Part shown: positions 53,516-64,000 of the stretch, one piece after another | Layout of the letters: every line of letters starts with the position of its first letter | Position numbering within the stretch: position 1 is the first letter of the stretch | DNA from: Dactylorhiza incarnata | Lineage: Eukaryota > Streptophyta > Magnoliopsida > Asparagales > Orchidaceae | Assembly: GCA_033032865.1 (NCBI GenBank) | Contig: JAWHQI010000201.1 | Location: forward strand, 4,217,501-4,281,500 | Reading direction: 5' to 3' | Length of the DNA: 64,000 nt | The notes under the pieces: model-generated | Databases searched by the model: none | What the model saw: the letters and a program-made list of their open reading frames with translations, nothing else | Told to the model about the DNA's origin: nothing | Made by a program: the position numbers and the translations under genes

Positions 53516-55543
53516 ATGGTGGATCTTATGGCCCAGTTCAAAAACCGCCAGAAGCCAGGTAAATACCGCGGGAGAGATTCGCCCCAAGGATAAAAAGAAG
53601 AGGAGGACGGCTCAGCCCGACAATTAGTGACCATTGCCTCTTCGGGCAAGCCGGCTGACCCGCCTCCTGTGCTGACAGTCGACTTATCGACTAGGAATGA
53701 TGCGGGTTGCTCGAACCCACCACCAACTGATCCTCCTGTCCTTTCTGATAAAGCGACCAACCCGCCCCCTCCTCCAGACAAGACAGGATTCAGAAGCCTC
53801 TATCCCGAAGGCCGACGGGGATGATTCTTTCAAAATGGAGATCACTCCCTCTGGCGTATACCACCTAAAAGTAAGAGATGAAGGGGGGAAACGGTTGACT
53901 CCCCCAAGCCGTCCGACCAGCAGAGCCTGGTAGTGAACATTGAGGAGAGCCCGGTTTCCCCAAAACAAGCTGGCCAGAAGCCGACCAAGAAGAGGAAAAG
54001 AGCTGAGTCAACGGCGGACAGGCTTCTGAAAAAGCTGAAGAGCCTAAAGGCCAAAAATAAAGCGGCTTCCAGAAAACCGGGAGCGGATAGCCTGCAAGGC
54101 AAGTCGCGCGAAAAAGAAGATCCGGAAGGAGTAATCACTCCTTCGCCCAAGTCGAGCGAACAGGTCCACACCGATGCGCACAGTATCTCTGTAAGTGATA
54201 TCATCATGGGACTTGGATTCCCTCCAGAAGCAAGACGATCTATTGAGAACTTCTTCCGACCTATAGGCCTGCTGATCCCCCATGGAAAGAAGGAGGCCGC
54301 CCAGGCTGAGGATGCGACCAGTATTAGGGAGGCAGGCCTGGCTGAGGATGCGACCAGAACTGAGAAAGCCAGCGCCGGCTCCTGAAGATTCTGTGATGAC
54401 CGGGCTTCGGCTTATACAAGCGAAGGCGGAGAAAGTAAGAGATCAACTTATCATACCGCCACCGACGCCAGCCTAATCTTCTATTGCAAGGTAAGGGGGT
54501 CGCGGATTACCGCCCTATTCATTTTTTCAAGACGCGGTCTCAAAACAAGTCGCGCGACTTGTTGTTGAACCCATCTCCAAGCTTCTTTCCATCCGCTGCT
54601 CAATTCTCTGCTGCCAAGCGGAGGCAAAGCGAGAGATCGTGGAGAGAACAGCGCCGAAAGATTGATTCCGAGCAAGCAAAGTGGTCTATCCGCCCAAATT
54701 TTACCCGAACTGTTGCGGCTTGTAAGCGAGGAGAACTTGGAAAAAGCGGTCCTCTTTTGATAATCCCCCTGTTATATGAAATTATATTTGGCCGACCTTT
54801 TTGATTGTCTTTTTCCTTGTAGATGACCGTGATTCCATTCCAAAGGCGGGCGAACTGGTTTCCTATCTCCCCCCATTGGGTTCATCCTTCCCGAATTCCT
54901 TAGTGAACCCGGATACCCGGATGGAGGAGGAGGTGTCCTGGGCTCCAAAAGAATCTTGAAATCCTCAAGCAACAATTGAGAATCCTCGAAGAGCGAGCGA
55001 AAGCCGCTCAAGACGAAAAAGTTGTGATGCAGGACAGAGTTGGAAGCTGAGCGAAGAGAAAACCGAGCTGCGCTGGAGGCTGAACAGAAGGAACGCCGGG
55101 AGAAGGAGAAGGTGCAGCAAGAACAGATCGCTGTGTTGACCGCCCGGCTAGAAAGGGGAAAGAAGGAGATCCACAGGCTCGAGGAGGACTGTGTCTACTA
55201 CAGGGAAAAGTACCTTCATCTGATGAGGGGAGTCGGCGGAAGCCGGCATCCCCTTAATACTGCTGATGAAGGTCGGTGTGGATCAAACCGCCCGGCCATT
55301 GGGACGCGCTTAACTCTTCCAGCGTCTGGGATAATCCGCCCTGTTGTTAATGCGAATGAGACCGAAATGGTCTTGCCTGCTCGCGTGATTCCTGTGGCGC
55401 GAATAGAGCGAGATGCCGTGCAGCTTCATAGTATGATCAACCACCTAAATCACGGTATGAATCAGATGCAAGGGACTATTCTTCAGATCGGCGACCATGT
55501 CACGCGACTCCACAGAGAAGATGCGCCGAGCGATGCCCGCTAG
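53516..55543 (+). pseudogene. H antisense gene 1: basic and coiled-coil protein, broken (unrecognised)
   Basis: The start MVDLMAQFKNRQKP (53516) is followed by a GT donor at 53559. An AG acceptor at 53626-53627 restores the frame (TIASSGKPADPPP), giving a 69-base intron. Then come a Pro-rich part, a shift near 53815, DDSFKMEITPSGVYHLK, a basic nuclear-signal-like block (KKRKRAESTADRLLKKLKS, 53990-54040), an acidic stretch with near-repeats (AQAEDATSIREAGLAEDAT), and at 55040-55240 a strong coiled coil (RRENRAALEAEQKERREKEK). The end is MNQMQGTILQIGDHVTRLHRED. Several shifts and stops are present. I cannot name the family. The composition suggests a nuclear, dimeric protein. Confidence 0.55.
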
Positions 55544-55921
55544 CGACAAGCGGTTTTTAGACAATTATTTGTAATATTTTATTCGGTCCTTTGGATAACT
55601 TAACTGCTTGAGCTTGATTTTATGACATTCGGTCTGTCTTTCAGACCGCTCGGTCTGTGTATTTGAATGTGCTTTACTTTCTTCCTTTGTACGTTGATCG
55701 ATGCCTGCGAATTGCTTTATAATCCGAGCGGCTTGTTTCTGTTGTTTCTTTAAACCACCTGCTGAGATTTTACTTGTGGTTTGTTCCTAATGAATTAGCT
55801 CTGTATAGAAATGTGTCCGCGCGGGTTGATTAGGCTAGCCGCGATTTGACCTTTGCTAAATGCAGATCACCCATTCTTATAAGTAGCGTCTTTCCGAAGA
55901 CCTTCTCACCTGAATTTCAAA
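55544..55921. other. Spacer between the two antisense genes of H
   Basis: T-rich non-coding DNA with the words GACCGCTCGGTC (about 55643) and CCGCGCGGG (about 55817). A CTTATAAGT sequence (about 55876-55884) lies 38 bases before the next ATG and may act as its TATA box. Confidence 0.45.
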
Positions 55922-57750
55922 ATGGGAGCAAAGCGACGGCCGAAGCGACCTGCGAAGACATCTGCTACCCGATCTGAAGCAGCTTCAGCGTTCCATTCGA
56001 TAGACCTTGAGGAATGCCGTCTGACCAAAGCCGAACTGGATGAGTTTGTTGAGAAGCACATGGTAGGTAGTCCGCTGCTCGCGCAACTTCCGCTACGTGA
56101 CGAGCGGATGAACTCCTCTGGACCGAATCAAATCGCAATCCCAATTAATCATTTTGATTGAGGCTTCAAGTTCCCCATATCGATCGAACTCTCCATGGTC
56201 TTTGACCATTACGGAGTTGTCCCCGGCCAAATCTCCCCCAACTCGATGGCCGAGATTTGTAGCTTTATTTCATACCTGCGGTCTGAGAGAGTCCGCTTCT
56301 CCATGGACCTCTTCAGAAGAATATTCTCGGTGCGGGCTATCCCAGACTCCGAATCGAACGTGTTCAAGGGACACCTCTACTTCGGCTGTCAGGGGCTGAA
56401 GATGGTCAACCTCGCGAATAAGGTCACAGCCTGGTCGGAGAGGTATTTAATATTCGAAGGCCGACTCAGCCTACTGAATCCGAACCCGCAGGTGCGGCCA
56501 GGGACGCCTTCCACCAAATTGCCATCAGCGCGGTTGAGGAGAAGACCTTTGAATTTCTTGAGAATGAGCGGCTCAATGTATGCCACTACATCCCGCTGCT
56601 CGCCGAGTTAGAGAATATCCGGCCTGAAGACAGTAAGTTTTTCTTCAACCCGCTTCCTGCTTTGATGTTGACCGCACGGTCTCTTGTCCTAACTCTTTTA
56701 CTTCTCTTTTGAAGCTGAGGCCATTGTCCCCAAAAACAAGCCCGTCAACCCAGCCGGCTTGATCCTAACTCAGAGCGAGAAGAGACAGAGATAGGGCAAA
56801 AACAAGCCACCGCTATCTGATGGGGGAGGATTCGACCTACTCAGGCGACTTCTCTGCCCTCCGTTCCTTTAGTAAAGTGAAGGATTTGAAAGGCCGCACG
56901 GTCTTGACCTGGCATCCGGACGGCAATGGCGTCCAGGTCTCTACTGTGCTCCCCCACTGGGCTAATGAGAAGTCGGGCCGGCATGCTGAGGCCGCTAGCA
57001 TCGCTATGTTTGGCCGGCGGAATTTCAGGCGATTGAGGAAGATCCCTGAGGAGGAGCTCGCCCGGGAAGCCGTGCGGGTTGGTGCTCAGAGCCTCATCAC
57101 CAACGTCTTCATGGGGATGACCTTCAAAAGATTGATCAGAGCAAATGATCATCTAGAGAAGGAAAATGTTGAATTGAAGAAGGAGGTCGCGCGGCTAAAG
57201 GAGGCAAAGTCGGCAAGTTATCACCTGGCTAGCCATCGTTCTGATTTTTCCAGACCGTGCGGTCTCTTACCTTTACTCTTTTTTGCAGACAAAGTATGAT
57301 GAGACCGATCCGGTCTATCAAGAAGAACTTTTCCCTCATGTCGCCGAGTGAATCGATAATGCTTTTAACCGCCTGCGCGAGATCGGAGGGCTCGTGCCCG
57401 GTTTTGAACATTACACTTTTTCTGATGCCTACCCGACCTTACAAAAGAAACTAGAGAAGATCAGGCGGAAGGCCAAAGGGAAGAACAAAGTTGATGGGTC
57501 CAGTTCGGAAGAAAGTGATGACGAGGAGGACGAAATTGAAGAGCCCGCTGCGGCTAAGGACGGTGAGAGCGGCTCGGACTCTGAGTCCAGCGATTCTGAA
57601 GAAGAGGCTGAGCACAAGTCGGGCGAGTTGAGCAGCTCATCTTCGTCGGGCAGCGGGGGCTATTCTCCCGATGTTTCTATTGATGGCAGCAAACATTCGA
57701 GTGCTCCTGCATCTAAGAAACTCAAGTCGGGTGGTCAATTGTTGTATTTT
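55922..57750 (+). pseudogene. H antisense gene 2: plant 'gypsy type transposon' domain protein with introns, broken
   Basis: Starts MGAKRRPKRPAKTSATRSE (55922). After a TGA (56159) comes GFKFPISIELSMVFDHYGVV, PGQISPNSMAEICSFISYL and MDLFRRIFSV, like the PF04195 domain (putative gypsy type transposon), of unknown role. A shift near 56456 leads to FHQIAISAVEEKTFEFLENE. Intron 56633-56714 (GT-AG, 82 bases) keeps the frame, and so does 57213-57298 (86 bases), which begins with GC (CG/GCAAGT) and ends with TTTTGCAG. Exon 2 has a coiled coil (HLEKENVELKKEVARLKEAK) and exon 3 an acidic Ser-rich tail (57495-57690). Further stops occur at about 56790 and 57351. The gene is dead, but splice sites and domain order are well preserved. 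Confidence 0.65.
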
Positions 57751-57891
57751 GTTTTTATTTTGAATAGCCGACGGTTTGATTTTGTTAACCGGTCGGTTAC
57801 ACAACAATGTAAAGATATTTTGATAATGAAATGGAAAATTTTTACCTGTTTAGCCGTTTGCTTTCTGCGACTTACTTGTAATTGTTTGTGA

Positions 57892-59600
57892 TCTCTTTCT
57901 GCTTCGGATAATTAACTCTTCTAGCCAAGTCGTGCGGATTAATAATGCTTCAGTCAGCTCGGGTACTGAACTTTCAGAATTCTAATAAACATTTAAACGT
58001 TGTAAATCCTATTCGGGCGGCTTGTTTCTGTGATCCCAACTCAGCAAATGCCATATAACCCGGGAGAATATTAACCATTCATACCTTGATAAATAATTTG
58101 ATGCGGTTATAATATGTAGTTGGGCGGATAGAAATTTGAACTTTCTAGGTTCTTAATATGAATACCCCGGATGCAATTTCATGCCGCTGTAATTATTAAA
58201 TCCTGATCGCAAACCATACGACTTGAATGCTTCTCATATGACTAGACATATCCGTATACATGAATCCAAGCCGCGCGATTACTTCCCGGCCTTGGATAAT
58301 TACTTCGCAAGATAGAGAATACCAAGTCAAAAGAAAACCATAAATAGGTCGTGCGGTTAGTGTTTAATCCGCGCGACTTGTAATTTCTGATTTCTATAAG
58401 TTCATTGTTAAGTATAAGCTTAAACTGATAAACCCGCGCGATCTATTTATAACTCGGGCGGTTAATGGCTTGATACCTGTAATGATTTCCATTCAGCAGG
58501 AACCATAATTACTTTCCAATGAAGAGCTCGTTCCTACCCGAACGGATAGAACCAATATTTATACGAATGACAGATTATGAGCCAGATGATAAGACCGACC
58601 GGTCACAGTTATGCTTAATACCCTGATAGGCCCCACGATATAGTGATATCCTGCTCTCAAATTGCCCAGTTTAATAACCAGACCGCCCAATAACTTTGGT
58701 ACCTGCTTATTTCAAACCGCCCGGTTTAAGCATCGAACCGACCGGTTTGTGATGTACCTATAAAAATCTTGTTTTTTTCCCAAATGGTCTAGAGTGACCA
58801 GATGAGATAATTTCCTGCAATGTAACAAGAAATGGCTACAGTCTCAGATGACCAAGTAGGCAGGTGGGCCTAGGCGGCGAACATTGCTTTCCTCAAGTGG
58901 TCATAAGAGCTGTAGAAATAAAGAAAAAGTAAGTACAGACCCAGATGACCAAGTGGGCAGGTGAGCCTAGGTGGCGAACATTGCTTTCCTCAAGTGGTCA
59001 TAAGGGCTGTAGGCGACTCGACTGCTCTCCTGCCTAGGGCTACAAGCCGAGTTGATCAATTGGGCAGGTGGGCCTAGGCGGCGAACATTGCTTTCCTTAG
59101 AGAGATCAACTCAGTTGTGGGTCCCTCTTAGGCATCGCTTGAGAGTACCTAGGAGTATTCGATGGTCACAGACTAGGATGATCAATTGGGAAGGTGTGGT
59201 TATGTCGCGGAGGCTATACCGACATTGCTTTCCTCAGAGAGATCATCAAAGCTGTAACTATATCCCTTTCGGGGCATGATAGAGCTACCATTCACCTAGA
59301 CCTCCCTTGATGCAGGGGTGTGTTAGATATCAGCCAGGATCCAAGATTCTGAAGACCACCGCACGGGAATTGGCAAGCTACCACTACACGTGTGCGAAAA
59401 CTCCCCGCTACACATGATCTTTGTGGTTTTATGCTAATGACTACAATCCGAGGGGGTTCGAGCAGAACTTGGCGATGTCTCCGTGGTTCAGTGAGGAGGA
59501 TATATGTACAAAAGTGTAAAAAGAATCATCAGACATGGAGAAGTGTCAGTGTAGGGCTTTTTATTGAATATCCAAAAAATGCAAGAAATGGAGAAAACGT
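57892..59600. other. Non-coding region of H between pol and antisense genes
   Basis: No gene. 57900-58760 is AT-rich with many CpG words: GCGCGACTTG and AAGTCGTGCGG kinds, AAACCGCCCGGTTT (58714-58727), AACCGACCGGTT (58736-58747), AGACCGACCGGTCA (about 58591). 58840-59260 is a degenerate tandem repeat, listed separately. 59281-59600 shows nothing I recognise. Confidence 0.6.
58842..59262. repeat. Degenerate tandem repeat of about 95-125 bases (H)
   Basis: Four copies of a block with GATGACCAAGTGGGCAGGTG, CCTAGG.GGCGAACATTGC and TTTCCTCA begin near 58848, 58943, 59052 and 59170. The first two are close; the third and fourth diverge, with GATCAATTGGGCAGG replacing GACCAAGTGGGCAGG. The unit contains GACCA/TGGTC half-words facing each other. 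Confidence 0.8.
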
Positions 59601-59601
59601 C

Positions 59602-60790
59602 TTAAGGATAGAACCGCTTCAGATCGTCACCGCTCCAGGTGCGTGAGATGTCCTCTCCTTCACTTGTCTAGAGACGATAAGCCCCGCTTTTTAACACCTC
59701 CTTGACAATGAAAGGTCCAGCCCAGTTGGGATTTAGCTTTCCGACGTTGCCTGCTCTAGTTGCTGCATCAACTTTCTTTATCACAACGTCCCCAACTACG
59801 AAGTGCTTAACCCTGACATTTCTATCAAAGTACTTGGCCATTCTCCTTTTAACTTCTTCCTGCCTGATTGTTGCCTCGTACTGAAGCTCCTCGATCAGGT
59901 CCATACTATATTTGATAGCTTCGCCATTATGTTTTATCCAGGCTTCTTCTCCTTCCCTTGCATACACAACTCTTGGGGTGACCACCTCAAATTCCACAGG
60001 AACAACAACCTCCGAGCCATGAGATAATTTGAAGGGTGTTTCTCCCGTAGCTGAAGACGGAGTAGTACGGAGGGTCCAAAGGATAGAAGGGAGTTGATCT
60101 GCCCAGTTCCCCCTTTTGTTCAAAACCCTCTTCATCAAAAGTTGCTGGATTTGTCTGTTTGCTGCTTCCACCTGGCCATTCGTCCTGGGATGATGTACTG
60201 AAGAGAACCGAAGGTCGATTCTAACCTGATCATAGAAGTTTATCATTTCTGAATTGTTGAATTGCGGGCCGTTGTCAGTGACAATTGCCAGCGGAATTCC
60301 GTGTCGGCACACTATTTCCCCCCAAATGAAATTTCTGATGACCTGCGTCGTGGTTTTTGCTAGTGTCGTTGCCTCAATCCATTTGCTGAAATAATCGATC
60401 ATCACAATTATGAAACGCCGCTGGCCACTAGCCATTGGGAAGGGTCCGATGAGATCCATCCCCCAAACTGCGAAAGGCCAAGGTGCAGTTATTGATCTGA
60501 GCGACTGAGCGGGCAGGTGTTGAAGAGGAGCAAACTTTTGACACTGAACACATCGCTTGGCGAATGTTTCGGCATCTTTCCTCATGGTTGGCCAGAAATA
60601 CCCCTGCCTCAAGATTCCTTTCTCTAAAGTCTTTGCCCCTGAATGGCTACCACATTACCCAGAATGAACCTCCTAAAGAATGGTTGGGATTTCGTCCTCA
60701 GAAACACACCGAGCTGAGGGAGAGATTAAAGTCTTCCTGTAGAGAACTCCTGCTATCAGATAATAATATGTCGCTTTCCTTCTAAATCTT
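59602..60790 (-). pseudogene. pol: Integrase of Tat element H
   Basis: On the minus strand: a His part near 60650 (GSHSGAKTL), CVQCQKF, then the core with intact Asp (WGMDLIGPFP), Asp (VTDNGPQF) and Glu (RTNGQVEAANRQ). GETPFKLSHGSEVVVPVE and the C-terminal [13 protein letters not shown] block follow. A TAG at about 59668 cuts the last 20 or so residues, which can still be read (RTWSGDDLKRFYP). The main 314-residue frame is intact; two stops lie in the His part upstream. No chromodomain, as expected for Tat. Confidence 0.9.
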
Positions 60791-60852
60791 CTTCTATCTT
60801 TGATGAAATGATGGAATTCTCCCTTCGATAAAAACAGCTTGTAAGGATCCTT

Positions 60853-61760
60853 CTACGAAGGATTTTGATCGATTTGCACAAGTTCCGCTTCATCTGTTGC
60901 CGGATGGAAAAGTTCAAAGTTCACTCCCCCTGATGGAAGACCGAACTTTGACAACTCATCTGCTTCCTCATTTTGCGTTCTTGGAATATGCTCCATAATG
61001 AATGACTTGAATCTTCCGATTTCCTTTTTGGCTAGCAGCAGATACTTCCTAAGAATCGGCTCCCTTGTCTCGTAGTTCCCCAACACCTGAGAAGCCATTA
61101 CTAATGAATCAGTTTTAACATGTGCGTGCTCTATGCCCAGCTCTTTTGCAAGCCTCAGACCAGCCAGAAGTGCCTCATATTCTGCCTAATTATTTGTATC
61201 TGGAAAGTAGAATTTGATAGCTTGCTCCAGCTTGATGCCGTTTGGACTGATCAAAACTACCCCGGCTCCCACAGAGTTTTTCCCACAAGCCCATCCACAT
61301 AAACGACCCAAGACAAAGAGGATTTCTCCACCTGTTCAGAGTTAGATTCTGCTGTATCCACCAGAAAATCTGCCAAGACCTGTGCTTTGATTGCTGTCCT
61401 CGGAACATAGGATATTTCAAACTCGCTTAATTCAATAGCCCATTTAGCGAGCCTCCCTGAATGATCTGGCTTTTCAAGAATGTTTCTCAAAGGAAGATCT
61501 GTAATTATTTAGATAGGGTTAGCCTGAAAATAAGGACGGAGGCTTCGTGAGGACATAACCAAAGCTAAAGCTAGCTTTTCCAAAATCGAATATCTGGTCT
61601 CTGCATCCTTGAGGATATGGATGACATAATAGATCGGAAACTGTTTCTTCTTTTCCTCCCGAACAAGGACAGAACTTACTGCATCTGGGCTGACCCCCAA
61701 GTATAAGTATAATATCTCCCCCCACGGGGACTTTGAAGTAGAGGAGTTGAAGTTAACTGC
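60853..61760 (-). pseudogene. pol: Two RNase H domains of Tat element H
   Basis: The first, usual gypsy RNase H covers about 61760-61400: VSPDAVSSVLVREE, ETRYSILEKLALALV, then TDLPLRNILEKPDHSGRLAKWAIE, with a stop near 61511. The second covers about 61320-60940: WVVYVDG, AEYEALLAGLRLAKE, KTDSLVMASQV and NEEADELSKFG, i.e. the Asp-Glu-Asp-Asp residues of an archaeal-type RNase H (RVT_3). A second RNase H is a known acquisition of Tat elements, parallel to retroviruses. Several frameshifts and one stop (about 61186) break the region. Confidence 0.82.
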
Positions 61761-63106
61761 TCTTTTAACTGTTCGAAATCCTTGCTACATTCTTCGTTCC
61801 ATTCAAACTTTGACCCTCCCCGGAGTATTTTAAAGAATGGGGCACTTTTATCTCCTGATTTGGAGATAAACTTGCTCAGTCCGGCCAACCTCCCTCCAAG
61901 TTCCTGGACTTCCTTGGTATTACGGGGAGGAATCCTATCGAGGATGGCCTTCACCTTATCTGGGTTCGGTGCAAGGACATCGGGAGTGAGGAGATGTCCG
62001 AGAAACTTCCCTTTGTTTGCTCCGAACACACATTTTAATGGGTTCAATTTTAATTTGAACCTCCGTAGAGTAGCGAACATCTCTACGAGGTCTTTCAAAT
62101 GTGTTGAGAATGTTCTACTTTTTAGGAGGAGATCGTCAACATAAACTTCAAGATTCCTGCCTTTTTGATGCTTAAAGACTGTATCCATCATTCTTTGGTA
62201 TGTTGCACCCACATTTTTAAGCCCAAAGGGCATTACGAGATAACAATAGCACCCATCGTTCGTGATGAAAGAAGTATGCGGGATATCGGGTTTGTGCATT
62301 TTGATTTGGTGGTTCCCCGAAAATGCGTCGAGAAAGCTCATAAAATTATACCCTACCGCGGAATCTACTAAAACATCTATCCGAGGCAAAGGATAGCAAT
62401 CTTTGGGGCACGCTTTATTGAGTTTAGTAAAATCCACACACATACGCCATTTCCCACCAGATTTTTTGACCATTACAACATTCGACATCCACGTGGGATA
62501 TTGAATTTCAGAAATAAAGCCCGCTTTCAGGAGTTTGGCAACCTCCTCTCTGATGGGCACCGCCATCTTGGTCGCCACTTCTCTCTTCTTCTGCTGGATT
62601 GGTTTGAACTCCGGAGATATGTTTAGATGATGGCAGGCCACATCTGGATCAACTCCCGGCATATCCTCTGCTGACCAGGCGAAGATATCTAGATTCTCTA
62701 GAAGATAGGAGATCAGCTCCACATTCTCCTCCTCCAACAATTCAGCATTGATGACCAGCTTATTATCTTCCCCTTCAGCAATAGGAACCTCCTGGGTTGC
62801 CTGGGCAGGTTCCAGGTGAGCCCCTTCTCGATCCTTCCTCTCCTCAGCAGCCTTTGAAGATTCAGCAACTTCGAAAACCTCAGCCGTGGACTCAGGAAGT
62901 GAAACGTCGGTGATCATGTTGACGGTTCGCACGTAACACTCCCGAGCCACCTTTGGGTTACTTCGGACACGATACTGCCTCCCCTCGGCAGCGAACTTAA
63001 GAGCAAGGTGGAAAGTGGAAACTACTGCCCTATATGCAATAAGAATTGGCCTTCCAAAGATGGCACAGTAGTTGCTTGGGGCATCCACCACCACGAAATT
63101 GATCAC
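61700..63106 (-). pseudogene. pol: Reverse transcriptase of Tat element H
   Basis: A single long frame of about 470 residues. It opens with the protease-RT linker (FVVVDAPSNYCAIFGRP, AVVSTFHLALKF, VARECY), an acidic Glu-rich stretch, and then RT: DVACHHLNISPEFKPIQQKK, GFISEIQYPTWMSNVVMVKK, KWRMCVDFTKLNKACPKDCY, FLDAFSGNHQI and VMPFGLKNVGATYQRMM. The catalytic block is intact (LEVYVDDLLLKS). The thumb region has FLGHLLT and LGGRLAGLSKFI. This is the best preserved pol part of H. Confidence 0.92.
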
Positions 63107-63111
63107 CTTTA

Positions 63112-63843
63112 TTACTCCCCAAGCAAGACCATAAGCTTTACTGAACCCTCCACTTCTTTCTTCTCCCCTGAAAATCCATAGAGGGGCCCATCGGAGGAAA
63201 GCAGAGGCTTCCCAGTCTTCAAGGCTTCAATGGTCGGGCGGAAGAGAAGGTTAACAGAGCTGTCTGTGTCGATCAGGATTTTGTGGATAGTGTAATTTTC
63301 AATGACGGCTTTGATGACCACAACATCGTCGAAGGGATTGGTGTTTGGAGGAAGGTCATCTTGACCAAAAGTGACAGTGGTGCTTTCAGGGGGAGAGCTT
63401 GTGGTTGCTGCCACTTCTTGTTTCAGAACTCTCGCGATGCTGGATTTGCCAGACGACTCTTCTCCAGTCCCTCCATGAATACAATAGATATCCCCCAAGG
63501 GGCCCACATCATTGACTTCGACGCATTCAGCGGAAGGATGAATGTCTCCATAGCAGTCGACGTCTTCAACGTCGGCACATTCCCAAGTCACCTCCACTGT
63601 TTCTTTTTTCTTCTCAGTAGCCGATTCAGCAGTTGCTTCCTTTCGAACTAAGCCTTGGAGCTTTCCTTCTCCTAGGAGCCTCTCTATCAGCAAGCGGAGG
63701 GCCCGAAAGTCTTCGGTCAGATGCCCTCCCTCTTTATGATATTCACAGAAAAGATTCGGATTTCGATTACGAATATCCGATTTCAGAGGAGCAAGCCTTT
63801 TGAAATCCGGCCTCTTTTGGAGGATTTGGACCACTTCATCCAT
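63112..63843 (-). pseudogene. pol: Protease of Tat element H, active site altered
   Basis: The frame begins with the Gag end, including a zinc-knuckle-like CEYHKEGGHLTEDFRAL, where the last Cys has become Phe (normally C-x2-H-x4-H-x4-C in Tat). It ends with protease. The active-site block reads ILIDTDSSVNLLFRPT: the Gly after DT is Asp, a single G-to-A change that should inactivate it. The RT frame lies one base out of phase at 63107-63111. Confidence 0.8.
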
Positions 63844-64000
63844 GGTGATATTAAAGGAGTAAACGACTCTTGCGAGTCATCATATTGAGTGGATGGAATG
63901 ACTGGAGGTGGCTGCGCGGTATATTGCGGCAGGTATACCAGCATTATTTGCGGAAGTGGAACGGATGGAGCGGATGCGATGGCCAACGACGGTTTCTGAT
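63783..64000 (-). pseudogene. gag: Gag C-terminal piece of Tat element H (runs off window)
   Basis: A Pro-rich frame (SAPSVPLPQIMLVYLPQYT, then PPVIPSTQYD) that overlaps the start of the protease frame and continues beyond 64000. It fits the linker between Gag capsid and zinc knuckle. Capsid itself is outside the window. Confidence 0.6.

Larger units (their letters stand above)
52340..64000 (-). mobile_element. Tat-lineage Ty3/gypsy element H (partial, 5' end outside window)
   Basis: On the minus strand: Gag end, protease, RT, RNase H, second RNase H, integrase (64000 to about 59600), then 1.7 kb non-coding, two genes in antisense (57.9-53.5 kb) and the 3' LTR (about 53.2-52.34 kb). A second, archaeal-type RNase H and antisense genes downstream of pol are recorded features of Tat elements. 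Short words of the ACCG-NN-CGGT kind are scattered through its whole non-coding part. It inserted in an older copia remnant. The pol frames are broken in several places. Confidence 0.88.

Overview
The window looks like a gene-poor, repeat-rich stretch of a large flowering-plant nuclear genome. Every coding region I can classify belongs to an LTR retrotransposon. The evidence is plant-type Ty1/copia Gag (UBN2) and pol domains with initiator-Met tRNA primer sites, Ty3/gypsy Athila (tRNA-Asp primer site), Tekay/Del chromovirus and Tat lineages, TATA-box LTR promoters, and plant-style introns in one element. I found no host gene, rRNA or tRNA gene. The species cannot be named from this sequence alone.

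Layout: (1) 1-4960, minus-strand copia A1, decayed. (2) 4961-8890, plus-strand copia A2 with 5' LTR, gag and PR-IN, cut in mid-integrase and joined to the 3' end of a Tekay element, E1 (8912-9752). (3) E1's LTR is split by B (9756-17220, minus), a complete non-autonomous copia with gag, a second non-standard gene with its own TATA box, and no pol. E1 resumes at 17221-18150. (4) 18169-38074, copia C, a gag-only element in tandem form (internal end, LTR, internal region, LTR). It is split by Athila element D (26701-36333, TSD ATGGG). (5) 38128-49171, Tekay element E2, whose 3' LTR is split by copia F (43867-48755). (6) 49182-50699, solo copia LTR G. (7) about 51470-52339, very old copia gag/protease remnant. 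It is interrupted by (8) 52340-64000, a minus-strand Tat element H with two antisense genes between pol and its 3' LTR; its 5' end lies outside the window.

The main pattern is in the LTRs. Copia LTRs A2, B, C, F and G have two parts. The first is a U3 array of short CpG-containing words, mostly dyad-symmetric, placed upstream of a TATA box. The second is a different family-specific repeat in the R/U5 region, before a conserved TTCACCCCCCTCTAG-like box and the primer site; A1 shows this second part too. Similar U3 dyad arrays occur in the gypsy elements D and H, and dyads also occur in the E1/E2 LTRs. A 14-base word, CTGCGWTCGWCGAA, is shared by the otherwise dissimilar LTRs of B, C and F, in both orientations. 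CpG-rich palindromes upstream of the TATA box are known for maize Sireviruses. Their spread over so many lineages in one 64 kb segment, and the shared core word, are the parts I consider possibly new.

Nearly all reading frames carry stops or frameshifts, so the elements are mostly dead. Intact signals (LTR ends, PBS, PPT, target-site duplications) and near-identical LTR pairs in B, D and F show that these are the youngest insertions. All identities quoted are visual estimates; nothing was computed.
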